This document shows positions 1 through 5,310 of a stretch of DNA of 6,344 nucleotides, in pieces. A program made the translations under genes and the position numbers. Position 1 is the first letter of the stretch. Every line of letters starts with the position of its first letter. This DNA comes from Actinomycetota bacterium (GTDB lineage: Bacteria > Actinomycetota > Acidimicrobiia > Acidimicrobiales > Ilumatobacteraceae), in assembly GCA_005787025.1 (NCBI GenBank), contig SYCH01000182.1:1-6344 (forward strand), read 5' to 3'. Below the pieces are notes generated by a model. The model worked only from the letters and a program-made list of their open reading frames with translations. It was not told the DNA's origin and ran no database searches.

Positions 1-290
1 CGACCCTTGCGAGCCAACTGCTGTGTCACCGGCTCGAACGGCTTGTCCGGTGTGATGAGCGCGATGGTCTCGACTTTGGCGACTTTCACGCGGGCCTGCA
101 CGACACCGATGATGGTCATTCCGTCGATGTCGGCCTCGGCTTCGACCTTGATGACATCACCGGCCTTGGCACCCACGGGCAGGATGGTTCCATCGAGAAC
201 ACCCTTGGGTTCGCGGGCGCCAGCGGCCCGCCAGGTCCATGTTCCGTCGGGGCGCGAACTGGTCAACTCGATGTCGATGCGGCGGGGCAT
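1..290 (-). CDS. Conserved-looking protein of unknown function, N-terminal part (3' end beyond window)
   Basis: I do not recognise this gene. The visible 96 residues begin MPRRIDIELTSSRPDG and continue in an open frame to the window edge, so the C-terminus is missing. The segment has no membrane helix or signal peptide. It alternates short hydrophobic strands with glycines (for example VLDGTILPVGAKAGDVIKVE at residues 31-50, then DIDGMTIIGVV at 55-65), which suggests a small beta-barrel such as an OB-like fold; that is inference from pattern only. A basic N-terminus and a TWTWRAAG segment (residues 17-24) could suit nucleic-acid contact. The ATG at 288-290 is chosen because a TANNNT box (TAGTGT) lies 8 nt upstream, which would make the message nearly leaderless, and the gap to the divergent gene is only 32 bp. 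The overlapping plus-strand frame encodes nothing recognisable. The existence of the gene is well supported; its function is open. Confidence 0.75.
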   Translation of the reverse strand, partial: MPRRIDIELTSSRPDGTWTWRAAGAREPKGVLDGTILPVGAKAGDVIKVEAEADIDGMTIIGVVQARVKVAKVETIALITPDKPFEPVTQQLARKG

Positions 291-298
291 GGTTCCGC

Positions 299-304
299 AC
301 ACTA
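299..304 (-). promoter_or_regulatory. Putative -10 box of the unknown minus-strand gene
   Basis: Read on the minus strand this is TAGTGT, matching the TANNNT form of an actinobacterial -10 element. It ends 8 nt before the ATG at 290, so transcription would begin at or next to the start codon. No convincing -35 is visible, and no Shine-Dalgarno lies in the gap. It is inferred from spacing. Confidence 0.4.
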
Positions 305-310
305 TCGGGC

Positions 311-316
311 TACCGT
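311..316 (+). promoter_or_regulatory. Putative -10 box of the gamma-carbonic-anhydrase-like gene
   Basis: TACCGT fits TANNNT and is followed by 6 nt and then the GTG start at 323, the geometry of a leaderless promoter. No Shine-Dalgarno is present. The opposing box at 299-304 lies only 6 bp away, so the two divergent promoters would occupy the same DNA. Any -35 contact would fall near 288-293, inside the start of the other gene. Confidence 0.4.
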
Positions 317-322
317 GGTTGC

Positions 323-841
323 GTGCCGATCTACGCATTGGGGGACCGCGTCCCGTCGATTCACCCGGATGCCTACGTCCATCCCGACGCCGTCATCATC
401 GGTTCGGTCACCATCGGGGCCGGCAGTTCGGTGTGGCCGTGCGCCGTGTTGCGTGGCGATGACGGCGAGATCAACATCGGAGAGCGCACCAGCATCCAGG
501 ACGGCTGCGTTCTGCACACCACCTACATCTATCCAACGGTCGTCGGTGACGATTGCGTGGTTGGCCACATGGTCCACCTCGAGGGCTGCACCATCGAGAA
601 CGGTTCCTTGGTGGGCAACGGATCGATCGTGATGCACAAGGTGGTCGTTCGCGCCGGTGCCGTGGTGGGGGCGAACTCGGTTCTGCTCAACGGCACCGAG
701 GTTCCGTCGGGCGCCCTGGCCGTTGGTTCTCCGGCCGTGATCAAGCCCGACAAGGCGCGTCCGGCCGAGATCAAGATGGGCTCGGACTCCTATGTCGCCC
801 GCGCACGCATTTATCGCGAGAAGCTTCGTCGCATCGACTGA
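323..841 (+). CDS. Gamma-carbonic-anhydrase-family left-handed beta-helix protein
   Basis: This 172-residue protein is mostly hexapeptide repeats (roughly residues 10-140), followed by a C-terminal alpha-helix, the usual layout and size of gamma-type carbonic anhydrases such as Cam, YrdA and PaaY. Family members are trimers that bind a metal between subunits with three histidines and interconvert CO2 and bicarbonate; some have other or unknown roles. Family landmarks are WPCAVLRGD (38-46), the first ligand in QDGCVLHT (His65) and the second in VGH (His82). The third ligand, normally five residues after His82, is Glu87; a histidine instead sits at position 85. Activity as a carbonic anhydrase is therefore uncertain. 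The GTG at 323 is chosen because the family begins here (PIYALGDRVPSIHPD). An ATG at 239 would add 28 unrelated residues and overlap the divergent gene. The prmA-like gene follows after 18 bp, so the two are probably cotranscribed. Confidence 0.9.
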   Translation: MPIYALGDRVPSIHPDAYVHPDAVIIGSVTIGAGSSVWPCAVLRGDDGEINIGERTSIQDGCVLHTTYIYPTVVGDDCVVGHMVHLEGCTIENGSLVGNGSIVMHKVVVRAGAVVGANSVLLNGTEVPSGALAVGSPAVIKPDKARPAEIKMGSDSYVARARIYREKLRRID

Positions 842-859
842 CGAGCGGCGACCTACGGC

Positions 860-1672
860 ATGGCCCTCACGATCCGCGTTTCGGTCTCCGCATCCGACGC
901 GGAATGGGTGTCGGATCTGTTGTGGGGACTCGGGGTGGTGGCGATCGAGGAGATCGTCGGAGCCGGGGAAACGTTGATCCTGCGCACCTCGATGGGGGAG
1001 GACCACGACACCGTTCGCCGGGCGATGGACTCTCTCGACGTCACGTTGGATTGGAAGTTCGAGTTGGTCGACGATCACGCCGTCGACACGTGGAGGTTGC
1101 ACGTTCGACCGTTCGAGGTGGGCGACGAACTTCTGGTCGTTCCGGCGTGGAACGACGAGCCGTCGAGCGATACCGGGCGCATGCGCGTGACCATCGAACC
1201 CGGTGCGACGTTCGGAATGGGTGATCATCCCACCACGCGCGGTTGTCTCGCGCTGCTCGAGCGGATGGACTTGCGGGGCCGATCCGTGCTCGACGTCGGT
1301 TGCGGTAGTGGGATTCTCGGAATCGTCGCGACCATGCGCGGCGCGCGATCGGCTCACGGAGTCGACATCAATCCGGCCAGTGTCGACGTGTCGCGTCTCA
1401 ACGCCCGCGCCAACGGGGTCAGCGATCGATGGACGGTTTCCGACGAGCAGCCGTCAGGGGAGTTCGACGTCGTGCTCGCCAACATTCTCGCTCCGGTCCT
1501 GATCGACCTGTCCGACGAGATCGCTCGTCGCGTGGCGTTCGGTGGTGTCCTCGTTCTGAGTGGTGTGCTCGACGGTCGTTACGACCACGTGCTGAGGGAG
1601 TATCCGGACTTCGTCGTGACGGAACGTTCGGTCATCGACGGCTGGGCGTCGTTGAGACTCGAACGCCGTTAG
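860..1672 (+). CDS. prmA: Ribosomal protein L11 methyltransferase (PrmA-like)
   Basis: The 270-residue product has the two-part plan of PrmA: an N-terminal alpha/beta domain of about 85 residues that in the family recognises L11, and a class I SAM-dependent methyltransferase domain. Diagnostic segments are FGMGDHPTT (118-126, the PrmA FGTGxHPTT signature), the SAM-binding loop DVGCGSGIL (145-153), the acidic residue after strand beta-2 in GVDIN (167-171) and the ANIL catalytic-face motif (207-210). PrmA trimethylates lysines and the N-terminus of L11 in the cytoplasm and is usually dispensable. The protein is somewhat shorter than typical PrmA (about 290), and the N-terminal domain is divergent, so another protein substrate is possible. 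The ATG at 860 has only weak Shine-Dalgarno complementarity and lies 18 bp after the beta-helix gene, consistent with operon expression. Its stop codon overlaps that of the convergent ribokinase gene. Confidence 0.88.
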   Translation: MALTIRVSVSASDAEWVSDLLWGLGVVAIEEIVGAGETLILRTSMGEDHDTVRRAMDSLDVTLDWKFELVDDHAVDTWRLHVRPFEVGDELLVVPAWNDEPSSDTGRMRVTIEPGATFGMGDHPTTRGCLALLERMDLRGRSVLDVGCGSGILGIVATMRGARSAHGVDINPASVDVSRLNARANGVSDRWTVSDEQPSGEFDVVLANILAPVLIDLSDEIARRVAFGGVLVLSGVLDGRYDHVLREYPDFVVTERSVIDGWASLRLERR

Positions 1673-2559
1673 GCCCCGGCCAACACGTCGATCTCGTCGC
1701 GGGTGGGCAACGAGGGAACCGCACCCTTGCGGGTGGCCGCCAACGCACCAGCGGCCGCCGCTCGGCGGGCCGCACCGGCGATGTCGAGTCCCTGGCTGAG
1801 GGCGGTGGCCAGGGCACCACACGCGGCATCGCCGGCCCCGGTGGTGTCGACGGCGCGCACCACGAACGGAGGGATGTCGATCTCTCCGTCGTTGGTGATG
1901 ATGCGCATTCCTCGGGCTCCCAGGGTGACGATGACGACCGACACGCCGCTGTCGAGCAGTGTCGAGGCGCCGCCCAACAATCCGAGTTCGTGTTGATTCG
2001 GGGTGATCACGTCGACCAACTGCAACAGCGACCGGCTCAATGTCGCTGCCGGCGCGGGGTTGAGAATCGTGCGGGCTCCTCCGGCGCGCCCGATCGCCAG
2101 AGCAGCTTCGACCGCATTGAGGGGAATCTCCAGTTGGCACAGAACCACTCGGGCCCGGGACAGGACGTCACGGTGGGCGTCGACGACACCGATGCCGAGC
2201 CCCTCGTTGGCGCCCGGAACGACGACGATCGAGTTCTCGGCGTGGCCATCGACGTTGATGAGAGCGCGTCCGGTGGGCGCATCGACGTCGGTGACGAACG
2301 ACGCGACACCCTCGGCGACCAAGAGGCTGTGAAGAGTATCCCCGGCATGATCCGAGCCGAGGCAGGTGATGAACGCCGTGTCGGCCCCGGCGCGAGCCGC
2401 GGCAACCGCTTGATTGAGCCCCTTGCCGCCGGCGTGCTCGGCGTACTCCGAGCCGAGCACCGTCTCGCCCGGGCCCGGCAGTCGCTCGACGGTGGCCACC
2501 AGGTCGAGGTTGCTGCTGCCGACGACCACGACGTCGTACGAATGCGACCCGCCAGTCAT
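1669..2559 (-). CDS. Ribokinase-like PfkB-family sugar kinase
   Basis: The 296-residue product has the full PfkB fold and resembles ribokinase (ATP + D-ribose to ribose 5-phosphate) most. Landmarks: GSSNLDLV (14-21, sugar-binding start), AGGKGLNQA (43-51, PfkB signature 1, usually GGKGANQ in ribokinases), CQLEIP (141-146), NPAPA (167-171), TPNQHE (186-191), VTLGARG (211-217), and PfkB signature 2 with the anion hole and catalytic base, DTTGAGD (238-244, base Asp244). The C-terminal GAVPSLPTRDEI is typical of ribokinases. The ATG at 2557-2559 is chosen because the fold starts nine residues later; an upstream TTG at 2595 would add 12 residues. The phosphotransferase gene ends 46 bp upstream on the same strand, which suggests an operon. 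No transporter or ribose regulator is nearby, so the substrate could be ribose, a nucleoside or another furanose. Confidence 0.9.
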   Translation of the reverse strand: MTGGSHSYDVVVVGSSNLDLVATVERLPGPGETVLGSEYAEHAGGKGLNQAVAAARAGADTAFITCLGSDHAGDTLHSLLVAEGVASFVTDVDAPTGRALINVDGHAENSIVVVPGANEGLGIGVVDAHRDVLSRARVVLCQLEIPLNAVEAALAIGRAGGARTILNPAPAATLSRSLLQLVDVITPNQHELGLLGGASTLLDSGVSVVIVTLGARGMRIITNDGEIDIPPFVVRAVDTTGAGDAACGALATALSQGLDIAGAARRAAAAGALAATRKGAVPSLPTRDEIDVLAGA

Positions 2560-2605
2560 GGTCCCATTGAACCCGCGAACTCGGTGGCCGAGCAACCCGG
2601 GTGAT

Positions 2606-3670
2606 TCATGATGTCACGATCCGCAGGAGGGGGTCGATGTCGAGTCGATCGACCGCCGGCAGGTACACCCGGGCGGCATCGTTGCGGAACTTGGCGCACA
2701 AGTCCGGGCGAAAGAAGCGCGCTCCCTCGCGCACGACGTAGTTGACGATGAAGAAGGTGTACGCCATCGGAAGGAACCGGATCTCCTCCTCGGACAACGG
2801 GTTCACTGCGTGGTACGCCTCGATGAACTCGACGAAGGACGGCTCGGTCAAGGTGTGCGGTGAATAGGTCCAATGGGTGCGATCGCCAGTGGCCGACGAG
2901 ACGCGCGACAGGAAGTAGAAGTCGAGCACACGGGACTCCACGCGGAACCAGTCGTAGTCCCAGCGCGAATGCAGGGCGAACTCGCCCGAGGGATCGCGGC
3001 GCACGGAGAAGTTGCCGAGGTTCCAGTCCACGAGAATCGGTACGCGCGTCCACGAGTCGTACCGGATGTCCTCCATGGCCAGCAGGAGATCGTGGGTCCG
3101 ACGCCAGAGAAGACCGACGTGTTCGGCGGACAGTTCGAAGTTGCGCGAAGCGAACGGACTGGACAAAAGATCGAGAAGATGTATCGCATCGGACTTGATC
3201 GAATTCGACGTCGCGGGAATGGCCGGAGCGATGTCGGTGCAGGCCGCATGGAAGGCGGCCATCTCACGAGCCAGGCAACGGGTCTGCCGTGAGTCGAGGC
3301 GCGGGGGGAGCGGATCGCCCCGTCGTGCTTCACCGTAGAAGGCCACCCACAGTTGTTCGTCGTAGTGGGTGAACGGACGATCGCCCCGACCGAGCACCGG
3401 CGCGAGGAAGCCATCGAAGCGCGTGCCGGTCAGCAGTTGTGAGCAACGGAAGAGCCGGTCGTGATCCTCGGCGAACAAGAAGTACGAGCCGTAGCTGGAC
3501 ACCTTGGCGAAGACCCGCTTGGTGCCGGACTCGTCGGCGGAATCGAGGTCGATCCGATACACGGTGTTCGTCGAGACCATCGGACTGGTGTCGTGAATGG
3601 CCACGATGGATCGGGGATCTCCGAATGCCTCCCAAGCCGAGTACACGGCAGAGCGGTGGACGTCGGCCAT
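2606..3670 (-). CDS. APH/kinase-fold phosphotransferase of unknown substrate
   Basis: This 354-residue protein looks like a divergent member of the aminoglycoside phosphotransferase/choline kinase superfamily. An N-lobe strand with a candidate ATP-binding lysine is seen at VFAKV (53-57, Lys56). LAREMAAFHAAC (133-144) matches the LARxLAxLH helix of APH enzymes. The catalytic loop is PILVDWNLGNFSV (211-223): Asp215 aligns with the catalytic Asp of HGDxxxxN and Asn220 with the metal-binding Asn, five residues on, while the usual preceding His is Leu213. The metal-binding Asp of the second motif is probably Asp238 in RWDYDW. The C-terminal region (residues 295-345) is helical and aromatic-rich. 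I see no reason to call it a resistance gene; superfamily members phosphorylate sugars, amino alcohols, amino acids and antibiotics. The ATG at 3668-3670 lies at the edge of a repeat-rich upstream gap. The ribokinase-like gene follows. Confidence 0.75.
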   Translation of the reverse strand: MADVHRSAVYSAWEAFGDPRSIVAIHDTSPMVSTNTVYRIDLDSADESGTKRVFAKVSSYGSYFLFAEDHDRLFRCSQLLTGTRFDGFLAPVLGRGDRPFTHYDEQLWVAFYGEARRGDPLPPRLDSRQTRCLAREMAAFHAACTDIAPAIPATSNSIKSDAIHLLDLLSSPFASRNFELSAEHVGLLWRRTHDLLLAMEDIRYDSWTRVPILVDWNLGNFSVRRDPSGEFALHSRWDYDWFRVESRVLDFYFLSRVSSATGDRTHWTYSPHTLTEPSFVEFIEAYHAVNPLSEEEIRFLPMAYTFFIVNYVVREGARFFRPDLCAKFRNDAARVYLPAVDRLDIDPLLRIVTS

Positions 3671-3720
3671 GCGTCAGTTTCGCATCATGCCGTCACGCGA
3701 ATGCGTCACGGGTCGCATCA
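3669..3720. repeat. Duplicated bipartite motif upstream of the phosphotransferase gene, possible operator
   Basis: On the plus strand ATGCGTCA-N4-CGCATCA lies at 3669-3687 and ATGCGTCA-N5-CGCATCA at 3701-3720, in direct orientation with starts 32 bp apart (about three helical turns). Each copy contains two related hexamers, GCGTCA and GCATCA, with starts 11-12 bp apart. A fifth related hexamer, CCGTCA, sits between them at 3690-3695. The array fills most of the gap between whiB and the phosphotransferase gene and overlaps the latter's start codon. Direct repeats at one-turn spacing resemble sites for tandemly binding regulators such as OmpR-type response regulators; that is inference. Confidence 0.55.
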
Positions 3721-3731
3721 CTGCGTACGGG

Positions 3732-4031
3732 TCAGGAGGCGGCGCGAATGCCGATGGGCGCGATGAGGCGGAACCCGGCTTCGTGCCGCTCATCCTCGCT
3801 CTCGCCGCCCCAGAGGCCGTACTCATGATTCGTCCGCGCGAACTCGCGGCAGGTCGCGTTCACGGCACATCCGGAGCAGACCGCACGAGCCATCGCTTCG
3901 CGGCGCTCGCGCGCCTGCGGGCGTTCGGCGGTGGACGGGAAGAAGAGATGGGTCATGCCACGGCACGCACCCTTGTACATCCACGCGTCCTCGGTCTGCT
4001 GGCGAGTGATGACGATGTCCACGGTCGACAC
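3732..4031 (-). CDS. WhiB-family iron-sulfur transcriptional regulator
   Basis: The 99-residue product has the four invariant cysteines of Wbl proteins, Cys23, Cys52, Cys55 and Cys61 (GACRG, then CSGC and ATCREFA), which in the family hold a [4Fe-4S] cluster that senses redox state, oxygen or NO. The G[VI]WGG turn is present as GLWGGE (72-77), the segment that in characterised Wbl proteins contacts the C-terminal domain of the primary sigma factor. FFPS (30-33) is also typical. The C-terminus after the turn (SEDERHEAGFRLIAPIGIRAAS, 78-99, in two parts SEDERHEAGFR and LIAPIGIRAAS) has only three arginines and no Arg/Lys cluster, so independent DNA binding may be weak. The GTG start at 4029-4031 is fixed by a strong Shine-Dalgarno (AGGGGG, 5 nt spacing). 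I cannot assign it to WhiB1-7. The gene has its own promoter and lies directly upstream of the phosphotransferase-kinase pair. Confidence 0.93.
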   Translation of the reverse strand: MSTVDIVITRQQTEDAWMYKGACRGMTHLFFPSTAERPQARERREAMARAVCSGCAVNATCREFARTNHEYGLWGGESEDERHEAGFRLIAPIGIRAAS

Positions 4032-4036
4032 GGTTT

Positions 4037-4042
4037 CCCCCT
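4037..4042 (-). promoter_or_regulatory. Strong Shine-Dalgarno of whiB
   Basis: Minus-strand AGGGGG ends 5 nt before the GTG start codon and is the clearest ribosome-binding site in the window. It settles the GTG as the start over the internal Met18. Confidence 0.75.
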
Positions 4043-4088
4043 CGGAATCTGCCCGAATCGCCGCCCCGACCCCCGAGACGACGACGAC

Positions 4089-4117
4089 ACCCTAGGACTA
4101 TCTAACCGGTGAGTCAA
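4089..4117 (-). promoter_or_regulatory. Primary-sigma-type promoter of whiB
   Basis: On the minus strand, -35 TTGACT (4117-4112) and -10 TAGGGT (4094-4089) are separated by exactly 17 bp, close to the housekeeping sigma consensus. An AT-rich stretch with a 9-bp palindrome (CGAAATTCG, 4121-4129) lies directly upstream of the -35. Transcription would start near 4082, giving a leader of about 51 nt that begins inside four GAC/GTC triplets (4077-4088). The promoter lies in the gap between the threonine aldolase gene and whiB. Confidence 0.7.
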
Positions 4118-4167
4118 TTACGAAATTCGAGCCTTGGTGGACTCCCGAATCACTTCGAACGACCGTG

Positions 4168-5232
4168 TCAGCCCAGGAAGTGGTCGATGCCGGTGCGAAA
4201 CGCCGAGATGTCGTCCGGCGTGGTGTCCCAGGCGGTCATCCAGCGCACCTGACGCTGCTGGGGGTCCCAGTCGTAGAAGAAGGACCAGTCGCGCAGGGCC
4301 TCGATGCCCTCGGTGGCGACTGCGGGGGAGAAGGCCGGGAAGAGGCTGTTGACCGCCGGCTCGGATCCGACGTCGAAGCCGTCATGACCCCGCACGGTGT
4401 CGTGGAGACGTCGGGCCATGTCGTTGGCATGTCGGGCGTTGTCGATCCAAAGGTCGTTCGACAGCAACGCCGAGAACTGGGCGGAGATGTAGCGCACCTT
4501 GGACGGAAGCTGCGTGAACTGTTTGCGGGTGTAGCCGGCCGATCTCGCCAGATCGGGATCGAGGAAGATCACGGCCTCTCCGTACATCATCCCGTTCTTC
4601 GTCCCACCGAAGGACACGATGTCGACACCGGCATCGCGTGTGAAGGAGCGCAAGGTCTCACGGGAGGCACCGAGGGCCGCGGTGGCGTTGGCGATTCGCG
4701 CTCCGTCCAGGTGCACCCGCATGCCCATCTCATGGGCCACGTCACACAGCGCGGCGATCTCGGAGGGGGAGTAGAGCGTGCCCCATTCGGTGCTCTGGGT
4801 GATCGAGAGCACACTCGGTTGGACATGATGAACAACGCCGAGATTGTGGCGCAGCGACCACACCTGATCGGGCGTCATCTTGCCGTCACGGGCCGGCAAG
4901 TCCATCAGTTTCGAACCCAACAAACGCTCGGGCGCTCCGGTCTCGTCGACGTTGATGTGCGCACAGTCCGTGCACACCACGGCCCCGGCGGGGGAGAGTA
5001 CGGAACCGAGTGCCAGAACGTTGGCACCCGTTCCGTTCCACACCATCAGGGTGACGACGTCGTGATCGAACAGTTCCGCGAAGTCCTGCTCGGCCGCCGC
5101 CGTCCACGGATCGTCGCCGTAGGCCGTCGCGTGACCGAGATTGGAAGCCGCCAGTGCCTCCATGACCGCGGGATGGACGCCCGCGTTGTTGTCACTGGCG
5201 AACCGTTGGAGCGGCGCAGCGGGAGAGGACAT
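4168..5232 (-). CDS. Low-specificity L-threonine aldolase (PLP-dependent)
   Basis: The 354-residue product belongs to the fold-type I PLP enzymes of the beta-eliminating lyase/threonine aldolase family, which cleave L-threonine or L-allo-threonine to glycine and acetaldehyde and act on related beta-hydroxy amino acids. Landmarks: FASDNNAGVHP (11-21), YGDDPWT (38-44), the cofactor-stacking region NGTGANV (66-72), HINVDETGAPE (92-102), HLDGARIANA (174-183, with the PLP-pyridine Asp176 and Arg179), and the Schiff-base lysine in SFGGTKNGMMYGEA (Lys212). Length is typical. The ATG at 5230-5232 is chosen because the family starts here; the open frame upstream to 5445 would add 71 low-complexity residues and run across the divergent gene. 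A weak -10-like CAGACT lies 6 nt upstream, suggesting a leaderless start. It cannot be assigned L-allo versus L-threo preference from sequence. Confidence 0.93.
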   Translation of the reverse strand: MSSPAAPLQRFASDNNAGVHPAVMEALAASNLGHATAYGDDPWTAAAEQDFAELFDHDVVTLMVWNGTGANVLALGSVLSPAGAVVCTDCAHINVDETGAPERLLGSKLMDLPARDGKMTPDQVWSLRHNLGVVHHVQPSVLSITQSTEWGTLYSPSEIAALCDVAHEMGMRVHLDGARIANATAALGASRETLRSFTRDAGVDIVSFGGTKNGMMYGEAVIFLDPDLARSAGYTRKQFTQLPSKVRYISAQFSALLSNDLWIDNARHANDMARRLHDTVRGHDGFDVGSEPAVNSLFPAFSPAVATEGIEALRDWSFFYDWDPQQRQVRWMTAWDTTPDDISAFRTGIDHFLG

Positions 5233-5238
5233 TCCCCG

Positions 5239-5244
5239 AGTCTG
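5239..5244 (-). promoter_or_regulatory. Weak putative -10 box of the threonine aldolase gene
   Basis: Minus-strand CAGACT is a poor match to the -10 consensus, but it sits exactly 6 nt before the ATG, the spacing seen at other genes in this window. A GGGGA directly before the ATG is too close for a normal Shine-Dalgarno. Confidence 0.25.
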
Positions 5245-5289
5245 TCGCTCACCCCGACGAGATCCCACCGCTCGGCCCTTCTCGTGTGG

Positions 5290-5295
5290 CATGAT
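5290..5295 (+). promoter_or_regulatory. Putative -10 box of the zinc-finger-like protein gene
   Basis: CATGAT matches the -10 consensus at four of six positions and is followed by 6 nt and the ATG at 5302, so a leaderless transcript is likely. Its last base is the first base of the 16-bp palindrome that covers the start codon. Confidence 0.35.
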
Positions 5296-5310
5296 TTCGT
5301 CATGACGAAA
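5295..5310. repeat. Perfect 16-bp palindrome centred on a start codon
   Basis: TTTCGTCATGACGAAA is its own reverse complement with no mismatch or spacer. Its centre falls inside the ATG at 5302-5304. It begins at the last base of the presumed -10 box, so a bound dimeric repressor would block transcription initiation; in RNA only about the flanking 5-6 bp could pair around a small loop. Operator function is inferred. Confidence 0.6.

Noticed and set aside
239..322. Upstream ATG start for the carbonic-anhydrase-like protein
   Set aside because: It would add 28 Cys/Trp/Arg-rich residues absent from the family and overlap the divergent gene by 52 bp.
302..1357. Long minus-strand open frame of 351 codons
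   Set aside because: It is antisense to the carbonic-anhydrase-like and prmA-like genes, has a skewed His/Asp/Arg-rich composition and no recognisable domain; such open frames are common opposite high-GC genes.
1429..2604. Plus-strand open frame of 391 codons
   Set aside because: It crosses the end of the prmA-like gene and runs antisense to the ribokinase gene; its translation is low-complexity Arg/Gly/Asp with no motif.
2606..3670. Aminoglycoside resistance gene
   Set aside because: Only the general kinase-fold motifs match; no specific similarity to known resistance enzymes is visible and the context is chromosomal housekeeping.
4077..4088. Four GAC triplets as a microsatellite or phase-variable repeat
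   Set aside because: Twelve bases of a GC-rich triplet is short and common in this base composition; no coding frame depends on it.
4103..4167. Terminator after the threonine aldolase gene
   Set aside because: Only 4-5 bp stems are found (such as CGAA-GTGA-TTCG on the minus strand), with no T-run.
4165..5301. Upstream in-frame extension of the zinc-finger-like gene
   Set aside because: The added 379 codons are antisense to the whole threonine aldolase gene and carry no recognisable domain; the ATG at 5302 fits the protein and promoter.
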